11,129 nucleotides of DNA from Phoronis pallida (taxonomy: Eukaryota; Phoronida; Phoronidae), in the NCBI GenBank assembly GCA_028565715.1, contig JAOXYC010216128.1:1-11129 (forward strand), in the 5' to 3' direction. Shown here one piece after another: positions 1 through 9,300 of this stretch. Made by a program: the position numbers and the translations under genes. Position 1 is the stretch's first letter, and each line of letters opens with the position of its first letter. Below the pieces are notes generated by a model, which saw only the letters and a list, made by a program, of their open reading frames with translations, was not told where the DNA came from and did no database searches.

Positions 1-230
1 GTACTATGATTTTTAAAACAGTCGTATTTTATTTGATAGCAACATGGACTTTGCTGCGAACAAGAAAGTTTGTTAATACTCATGTTTACTGTCAGTCATA
101 GTTCTATTATACCAATTGTCTTGTGGTTCATGGTCAAAATATTTCCTATGAACACTAGGGGGAAGTTTCATTCAGACTTTTGTTTGCACAACATCAAAAT
201 TGAGAGCTAAATTTATTTTTTGTTTGACAG
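1..230 (+). other. Intron tail upstream of the first visible exon
   Basis: This AT-rich sequence has no open frame of note and ends in a T-rich tract and TTTGACAG acceptor. It is read as the 3' part of an intron, since the exon at 231 begins inside a codon. The leucine-rich-repeat exons expected for a CEP97 homologue would lie further left. Confidence 0.6.
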
Positions 231-323
231 GTGAAAACCCTATCAAGGGATCTCCTACGGTTATTTGGAGCAAACCAGAGAATGTTGGTGATCTCACACT
301 AGAAGAAGTAGAACCTACGCATG
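231..323 (+). CDS. CEP97-like: Exon a: first coding exon seen in the window
   Basis: The acceptor is a T-rich tract ending TTTGACAG at 230, and the donor is ATG|GTATGA at 323/324. The exon begins with the last two bases of a split codon and ends with the first base of another. It encodes about 30 residues (ENPIKGSPTVIW...EEVEPTH), polar and acidic with no recognised domain. In CEP97 this would be the stretch just after the leucine-rich repeats. Joining its final G to 715 gives GAT and keeps the frame open into the large second exon. Real coding status is inferred from the splice borders and phase, not from a recognised motif. Confidence 0.72.
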
Positions 324-3300
324 GTATGATATTCTGTAATTGTCATGATCTCATATTTCTCTCCTTCATCCCTAAACTGTGTAAACATGAGGGTGATTCA
401 TTGGATGATCCATTATCATGTAAACACAGTTTCAGACTGACACAGTTTTGGTCATTGGACTGCCAGAATGCATTCTCAAAACTAGAATATCTTTCAAATG
501 CAATTGATTTGTTCATAGTTTCTTCGTGGAGATAAAGGTCTCATTTATCCTAGAATTATTGTTTTACTGCATGTGACTGTCAACTTTATGAGGGACAAAT
601 ATATCGGGTATATTCACATATCTAGTCATGATGAAATATACTTCTGAAAAAAATGTCCAAATTCATAATCTCCTATTTTGATATGATATTAAAAATGTTA
701 TATATTGATTCCAGATGAAGGTCAGATGTTGGTTTCTGAAAGTATCTACGTCCCTGTTCCTCGCGGTCTTGGTGAAACTCCCCCAAGACCACTTACAGCA
801 CCACCTGGGGGATCTCCCAAAACAACATTTGCCGCCATCGCCGCAGGAAACGGTAGACCACAAACAGCAATACCATCATTTCAGCAAAACAACAGTATTG
901 GCGAAAAATCTTTCAACAAGTATTCAAGTTTAGAAAGCCGTCCTGTGACTATAAACCCGCCTGTAAATCTACAGAAGGTTAACAGGCGGCTTGCTGCCAA
1001 GTTCGGACTAACCCCAAACTCCCCTATTCAGCCAGTAAGATCTCAGTCCCCTCCACCACCTGGGAGAAAAGCATCTGTCAAACAGGTTCCATCCCCATTG
1101 AAGAGGAAGTCTGATACCCCAGCTCTGTCCTCAGAGGAAGAAGAAAGCTTTAGGAAATCTAGCGTTACTGGAATAAAAACTGTTGCTGCCGGGCGGACCA
1201 TGAAAAAACCTGTCCGTCGCTCTGGGGAAAAGATTAACACTACCAACCATACTGTTGATAACCGTGCCCTGCTTAGCCCCAAGGCAAGCACGAGGCTTCA
1301 ACAAGCTTCCAAGACAAAGTCTCCTAAGGTCAATACTGTTAAAGCTACCACGTCATCCGCAAGGTCTAATAACAAAATGAGCCGAGAGTATAGTCCTGAG
1401 AAATACTCTCCAAAAGCCAAAAAAGCAGTTCATAATTCTACGGAATCTGTGGAAACCATGGGTAAAAATTCTGCAAAGTTTAAAGATACACCTTCTTTAG
1501 GTAAAGCTGGTAAGTTGTTTGAATTTGTATTAATTTGATTAAAATCTGATTTATTGAATTACTTCATTACCATCTAATTCTTATTAAAACCAAATTTTCA
1601 AGAATTGTAGGAGGGGCATTTATCTGACGCGTGTGAGACATTGGTGCTTTAAAAAACAATTTTTTTTGGATTGGTGTTTGTGCGAGACCTGAACGCTTAA
1701 TATCAAAAAATTAGGGGGTGGGGATATTGATTAATACATGCATGGGCGCCTACTCGTAGTTCACAGAAATAAAGTGCAAATTTTAATTTTTCTGATCAAC
1801 CAATTTTGATATTTAGAATTGACCAGTATGACAAAGGCAGCCACCTGCATCCAATCAACATGGCGAGGTCATAGGGCACGAGCAATGAACCCTAAGGTGA
1901 TCAACGCTCGCCAAGAGATCCGTTATCGCCGGGCTGAGGACCATTTACTTGCACTCATGCAAGAACTGTCCGTTGTGAAACAAATGCATGATCAAGAGAA
2001 ACAACTCCGAATATTACAGTTAGAGGCTGTCAAACAACTCTGGCAAGAGGTACTTTATAATTCAAATCTCAAGCTTAACTTTTAATTTTACTGTAAGATG
2101 GTGTCGTCTACTGTGGCAGGAGGGTTTTGTCATTCAAATGTCATTATGAACTGTCAATATTGTAGACAGGTTCACCACCAACATGTCCGCCAATCATGAA
2201 GTTAAGATTCTGTTAAAGAAATTAAGCTGTTATTTGATTTCTCAACTAATGACTAAGGGCTATTCCAGCAAAAAAAGTATCCCGCTGGGGGGGGAGGCAA
2301 TTTAATCAATTAATATGGGTAGGTTAACAATTTATTTGTAATTGACAGGTACAAGACTTGAAGGTTTGGAAGAGTGACCACGCTCAACCATCCATCCAGC
2401 AGGACTCACAGCTGTCTGCTGAATCATACATAGGACTCCAGAAAGAAGTATATCATTGAAGAAATTTTAATTGTTTAATTACAAGATTCCAGTTTTGCAC
2501 CAAGAACTAAGTAATAAACAAATCGTGTTTTATGGCAGTTTAAAAACTGTCGTATATGAAGGCATAAAAACAGATGAGTATAAAATGCCAATGGATATAT
2601 TTGCACATTAATTCAGCATTTTATATTAAAAAGTAAACTTTTTAATTTTTTTACAACTGCATTCCGTTTCCAAATTTAAATGTTAGGTGACCTGTTTTAA
2701 ACACAGTTTTAAGATGGATAGTGCTAATTATGGCCATGAAAGTCATAAAAGGAAATTTAACTCATACATCGCTACTTTCGAATTTAGAATTATCAAATAT
2801 TTAAATACGACATTTCATCCACTTCTTTTACACAGTCAAAGTTGATCATTTTCCGTTGCCAATTCTTGTTACTAGCTTCATTCTTTATGGAAAACACCGA
2901 TGGTAATACATTACAGTTGATCTCAGTTATGTTGGTGACATTTCAGTCACATCAATATGTACAACAAGGTTCACTACAATATGCCTTAAACCTATGACCA
3001 TGAATAAGGACATTACATCTCAAAAGGCAGAAACTTGAACAACTGTAACTTGTTCTTTGCAGGTTGCTGCTCTGAAGAATATGGTGTTATCTCTCAGTAA
3101 GAAAATGAATGATTTGGAATTGTCTTCTGCAGAGAAACTCAAAGGAAGTAAGTAAATTTCGTGAGAAATTGTACACTTGAGCATCACAATGTTCAGGTCT
3201 GCAATCTATAATAATTATTTTACTAGTTAGTTGAAAGGCCACTACTCTAACCAGATCACTTCCCAGCGTGAAACTTTAGCTGTCGCAGAAAGTAGAACCA

Positions 3301-6300
3301 TGTTTTCTTAAAGATACTGTCTCTGCATAATCCAAATCTGTCGGCAAAATGCAAATCAACTAGAAATCTTGTGTACGAGTCCTTTGTTGAACACAACTAA
3401 GTTGCATCTCAGTCAAAAAATTCAAAAAAATCCATAAGGAGTGATTTACACTGGAGTGTAGGTTACATCAGACACTAAACTCACAAATCACCCCTTCACA
3501 GATTTTTATATTTTTTAGTCTGACAGATAGATGCAAGTAAGTTATGTTCAACAATGGACTTGTTTACAAAATGTCTTGATGATTTGCATCTTTATCTTTA
3601 ACTGTCTATTTGCAAGCAACTGACTTGTTACATATTATCACCTAGTAATACATTTGTCTTCTGATAGGAGTTTCAGTCACTCGTGGATATGAGACTGTAG
3701 TCACACATAAAAATGAGAAAACATTATTTACGAGTTGGCATGACCAAAAATTGAGGAAAGCTAATGTCAAACAGGGTAATTTGATGGTTTTGAGAAAAAT
3801 GTTTGCTTTGTGTTTGTTCGCATTTTTATAACTGAGCAGTAGCAGTATTTCAGGACTGATCAATGCCCATTGCCTATTTTTTGAAGTCATGCCTCACTAC
3901 TTACGAGTAAAGTTATCAACTATTAATTAAAGATACTGTCTCCTTGTTTGTGAGGATCTGGGGTCAAAATTCAAATCAACTAGAAATTTTGTGTATTAGT
4001 CCTTTGATGAATTTAATTAACCTGCATTTTAGTCAAAAAATTCAAAAAAATTGGGAAAAGGGTAAATTTGAAATCTTTGTATCCAATTGAAAAAACCTTG
4101 TCTGCAGACAAGGTTTTCGAAATTTACACTTTTTTAGGGGAAAAAGCTCAAATTTACCCCTTTACCGATGTTTTAGAATTTTTTGACTATGATGCAGGTT
4201 AATTATATGAATTAAAGAACTCGTACACACAATTTCAAGTTGATTTTAATTTTGACCCCAGATCCTCACCAACAAGGAGACAGTATCTTTAAGTGCAGCT
4301 TTTCATTTGTTTGTTTTACATAGTTTGATCATTTACTTTTTCATGACCAGGCTTTATTACTACCTTCACAATTTACTTCAAACATAGCTTTGATATGCTA
4401 CAGTTGATCTCATATGCCATATTTGTGGCAAATTTAAAATTTCAATTCATAGAACTGACACTGTTCACCTAAATAAAGTTGATAATTTTACATTGCAAAG
4501 GAGTGATGTATGACTTAATTATTTTCTTGAATTCAAAATAAATTCAATATTCTTCATGGCTCATTCGTTTACAAGTCTATACAATGTACCCAAGTCCCCC
4601 ATCAATCAGCCTGGATGTACTGCCATAGTATTGCTTATTTCTATTTGAGTTTATTGTTGCTTTTTGCATGTTTTAGTTTTTCAACAGTAGTAATTATTTC
4701 AACGTTTTGTTATATTAAGTTCCAGGCACCGACTCCATATCCTTGCGTGACCATATACCTGAGGCACCTGTTGGTGAAAATACAAACCAAAGTGCTGCAC
4801 AAAGATGGGGTAGGTGTTTGGAAGCACTTAGTTTGCTCTCTGATTTTTTTTGTGTGGTTCCACACTTCAAGGAAAAATGTTCTCTCCCCAGTGAACACTG
4901 TACCAAAACAGACAGAGTGCTTTTGAAAAGCCCCCGGGGAATGGAATTTTGAATTACTTTAAAATAGATCCAGTGCTGTAGTTGTTGTAATGTAACAGGA
5001 AAGTTATGTTGAATCAAATGGGAAGAAAAGGTATAGTGCAGCTGCACTCAGCACCAATTATTTTCTGTAGAGTATTTTCTTATCGAGGAAACACTCTCTT
5101 TTTTAAAAATATTCAGTTTTCTAATTTTCAGACAGTGGTTCCCGTCCACCCAGTGAATTGAGTATCTCCACTGACCAGTGTGTGCTAGGCATCCCCAGTG
5201 CCCCCTGTAATCTCCACCTCGAGCATCGCACGGAGAAAAGCGTCATACTACGATGGGACAGATCCTTCATTTGTGACCAGAACAACCAAGTTATTGATAA
5301 ACCTTTGTTAGGTAGTAGAATACTTGTATTATATTGTTTAAAGGTTTACATTCATTCCTATTTCAAAAACCTTTCCTGGTTATATTTTTCAAGAGTACAT
5401 AATTATTGTTAGTTCTCAGTGTAACAAAAGTCAGAATGTTGTCTCTCAAGTTTTTAATTCTGAACTTGCTACTCACTATGGGTGGCAAAAGGAATGAGAT
5501 TCCGTGCAGTCGATAGCTGGCGCTGCGCCTAGTGAGGCCCCAGGCGTTTTGTTTTTTGCAAAATTAAGGCGTCGCATTCCGTCTGCACGTAAACACGCGC
5601 AAATTAGATTGTTTTGCTGTCAAATCACGCTTTGTATTCAAAATGACGTCTTCGTGATCTACTTTCAGAGAATACAGTTCTTTCCTTTCGTTATCGTTGT
5701 CGTATTAAAAACTTGTTACATCTTATTATGCTGATATTCTGTGGGTTATTAATTTCTCGACAGATTATTTGCGAGTTTGTAAAATGGATCTTCTGTGATC
5801 GGAAATATTCTACATACTGTGACACCAGTCTGGGGCATCACTATGCAGTGAGACATCTAGCGGATTTTATTGCAGGGAGTCTCATTGACATTTGGGCGGA
5901 AGTTTTGCTATCAATTTCTGTAGGAAACATTAATCCTTTATTACATTATATGATTTTCTTCACATGTTGAATGCAAAACAAGATATTATAGTTACCATTA
6001 TTATATTTCATTATCATTTTAATACTTCCACATGGTTTCAGGTTATCGCATATTTGTCAATGACATAGCTAAGGGCATGGTATCTGATAGGAAAACCAAG
6101 GCGTTAGTGGATGGGTTGGATTTCAACTATAGCTATAAGTGAGTGAATTCATCAAACATTTTACAAACATACTTTATTAAGAAAAGACAGAAAAATGTTA
6201 ATGTCTTGACCAGGAATCGAACCATGAAATTAAACCCAGGTTACTCAGTTGCCAGACAGGTAATACCAGACCGGCCGCTCTACCTGTGAACTACCGAGGC

Positions 6301-9300
6301 TTTCGGAATTTCAGTGCTGGAACACCTGTTTGGCAAGCAGGAGATCTGGGGTTCGATTCCCGTTTAGAGCCCCAAATTTTCAAGTCTTTTCACAACATCA
6401 CTTTGGCTAGTTAAAGCACTGTCATATCAAATTAAATAGTTTTTGGCATGGACTATGTAGTATTTAAATTTTATAGAATTTCATAATTTTTTGATTTTTA
6501 TTTTCTTAAAATAGCATGCATATTACAATTACATTAATTGTACTCTGTTTTATTGTAGGATATTCATACGTGCCATCTCTGCTGTTGGGGAGTCCGACAA
6601 CTCAAACATCCTGTTCATGCATTCTGCAGCATCAGATGATGGTACAGCTTCAGAGACTAGGCCTGGTGACGACAATGATGACGGCGATGACAGCTTCAAA
6701 GATCCTGACAAAGATTTTGATACACTTCGTGTGCATCGCCTGTCAAATCCTCAAGCCTTTGTCCAGAGTGGCGAATTTTGGCGTAATAATAATAACAGCG
6801 ATGGGAAGTCAGGGAACGATGAAGACGGTAAGAAGGGAAAGGATTCGGGGAAAACAACTGGAAATAGTCAAGCAGACAGTGTTCAGGCTTCTACTAGTGG
6901 TGGTGGAAGTAGTGTTCTGGACAGACTTGAACAAAAACTGAAAGATTATAAATTGAACCACGATGGGCAGTCTTCCCCTGCAAAATGTGATACATCGCTA
7001 AAAAATCAACTTAGGAAGGGTAACAACACTGATACATTGATTCAGAAAGCAGAGGGGCAGGTCCCATCTGAGGGTCAAAGTTCAAGTATCAACCAAAATA
7101 ACCTGACTGAGAAAAGGTTTGGGTTCCCCATCAAAGGTCTACCAAAATTGTCTGTTACTTGTGAAGGGAGAGGGAAGGTCCCGCCAGGCACAACAGAGAC
7201 CGATGGTGGGTTCGAAAGTCTGGTAAAATCATATACAACAAAACATGGTGTGAATGAGCAGGGTGTGGGGTCTAGCAAACTGATATGTGATACAAGAAGG
7301 TTAAGTGAGGATGGGAAAAAGTATCCCACGAAAACGTGTGATAAAAATATTAAGGAAAGTAAAAGTGATACTGAAAATGTAGATGCCTCAAAAGAACAGA
7401 TCCTTGTTCCCAAAATGAAAAAGTGGTCAACCGTTCTCGCTGATTCTGACTCTAGTGATGACATGGAAATCAACGGGAGCCCCCGTACTAGAAACTACGA
7501 CCCTGATACACATTTCAGCTCAACGAGTCCTCGCCCTACACAATCTAATCCCGCCGCAAAGTCTAATAGTAATACAGTATCTGCAAGTATTGCATTTTTA
7601 GGTTCAGAAACTGTTGTGGCCAAAACCAAAAAATGGTCAGACATTATTGCAAGTTCTGACTCAGAAGAAGATCTGATCCATAGACCACAGGTGGGTTTTT
7701 CTCAACAGGAATCTCCATCATTGGACAATTTCAATAATAACGCCAATCAAAAACTTGCCAATGCTGTTGCCGTAAATGACTCGATGGATCTCAAAAATGA
7801 TGACAGTTTAAACAATGACATTGAACCAGTTGTGCCAAAATTAAAGATGTCAAACATAGTTGCCGATTATGACTCAGATGAAGACAATCAGTTTGGCATG
7901 GAAACCAAGGGTCTTTCAGCATTAGGGAATACATCCCCAGCTACTGAAGTGATTGGGGACACTGGCATCCCTGTTAGGGGTGTAGTTATTTCTCCGAAGC
8001 GATGTTCAGGCGTGCGCACTTATAGTGAAGACTTGGATGGGGAATCCATACTTCTAAATGCATCAGAACCCGTTGTCCGAAAGAGCAAGAAGTGGTCGGG
8101 GGTCGTCACTGGATCTGAATCTGAAGATGAGGCTTTTGAAATTACAAATTCTTCTCAAATATCAGGGGAGACAAATCAGGATATGTTACCTGTTGTCGAT
8201 CCAAGACCATGTTCCAGAGATGAGGAGAAACTGAGTGAAGTTGAATTATTGGGAACTCTCTCTGGTGGCGGCGATGAGGATGTTCCAAAAAAAAACAATT
8301 ATGAAGATCTGTCCAGTTCATGTAACGTTACATCTGAGTTGCAAGATAATCTTGTGACGGATAAAAAGATCTGTTCTAAAGATGAGGTGCAATCAGTAAA
8401 ACCTTTTGAAATTGAAGAAAAGTGCCAAACCACTATTGAAGAGACCATTCTGAGTCCTGCATTTGATAAAAGTTTCCACGAAGAAGCTGAGAAGGTTGTG
8501 GAAATGCTTGGTGAACCCGTCACGGAAAGCGAGACTGACGGTGAATCTGACAGAGCGTTCATAAGCCATGTGCATTCTGCTAAACTATGGCCGGATTCTG
8601 ATGTAGTTAATCAGACTGACAATAAGAACCTGCCTTGTGGTGCCTCCATAAAGATTCCAGGGGTCAACCAGAGTTCAAAGGTCGGTGACCTTGCTGACAG
8701 TGGCTATAACACTCCTTCAACAGGTCAAGATGGAAAGGAAGAAAAGACAAACAAGTAATTTGAATTTTATTATTAATTTTAGAAGTTTGTTAATGTTCTA
8801 AATCATAGCTGGACAGTAGGATCTTTTTAAACACTACCCGCGAACATTTCCGATTATGTATATATGTCCGGATATCTATCTTCATGATGTGTTAGTTTGT
8901 CACACAGGGAGAGGAGAGTTGGGACGGTAGCTTAAATTAAGGTGTATGGGTGGCAAAAATAAATATTCATGCGGGTTGACATTTTCTGACAACAATATGT
9001 AGGAAAACTAATTTGAGTTGTTTTGTATAACATTTACTCATGGGTGGTTGCCTTAAAATAAGAGTGCCCCTCTGGATTACACTTTTGCTGCAATTGCCCT
9101 TATTTATTTACTGTACATGTTTGAATTATATTTAATATTCTATTGTATTTTTTCAAGACGTTCACCTCAAATGAAATCATCGCTGAACAGAAGCAGTAGT
9201 ATTCCAAAACTGAAACGAATACCACCAAGTCGCCTTACACTAAAGAAGAAAACTAAATCAGAAGTAAGTCTAATTGATACAGAAGACTTTTCATCTTTCA

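Larger units (their letters stand above)
3148..4725 (+). other. Intron e/f carrying two transposon insertions
   Basis: This is a 1,578-nt intron, the longest between confident exons. Much of its length is two related foldback elements (3312-3597 and 3931-4288). The remainder is AT-rich, non-coding sequence. Small open frames at 3642-3890 (-) and 4615-4926 (+) have no coding character. Confidence 0.65.
6139..6558 (+). other. Intron h/i with tRNA-like repeats
   Basis: This is a 420-nt intron with GTGAGT donor and TTGTAG acceptor. About 170 nt of it is a back-to-back pair of tRNA-like sequences (6202-6300 and 6298-6371). The rest is AT-rich. Confidence 0.65.

Noticed and set aside
4615-5047. 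Overlapping open frames on both strands around exon f
   Set aside because: Only the frame at 4726-4809 has matching splice borders and phase. The others are chance frames.
6367-6374. Encoded CCA after the tRNA-like sequence as a sign of a bacterial or organellar tRNA
   Set aside because: There is no room for a discriminator base, the D-arm is degraded and the surroundings are a nuclear intron, so CCA is likely chance.
5132-6616. Assigning the FN3 half to a RIM-binding protein gene
   Set aside because: The FN3 style is similar, but no SH3 domain or second FN3 repeat is visible, and the exons upstream in phase carry the CEP97-type IQ region.
6516-6941. Plus-strand open frame of 141 codons overlapping the start of exon i
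   Set aside because: It is a different frame from the FN3-containing exon and begins in the intron. The protein is not recognisable.
7075-7473. Minus-strand open frame of 132 codons within exon i
   Set aside because: It lies antisense to the strongly supported acidic coding exon. Its Ser/Leu-rich composition is the mirror of the Asp/Ser-rich sense strand.
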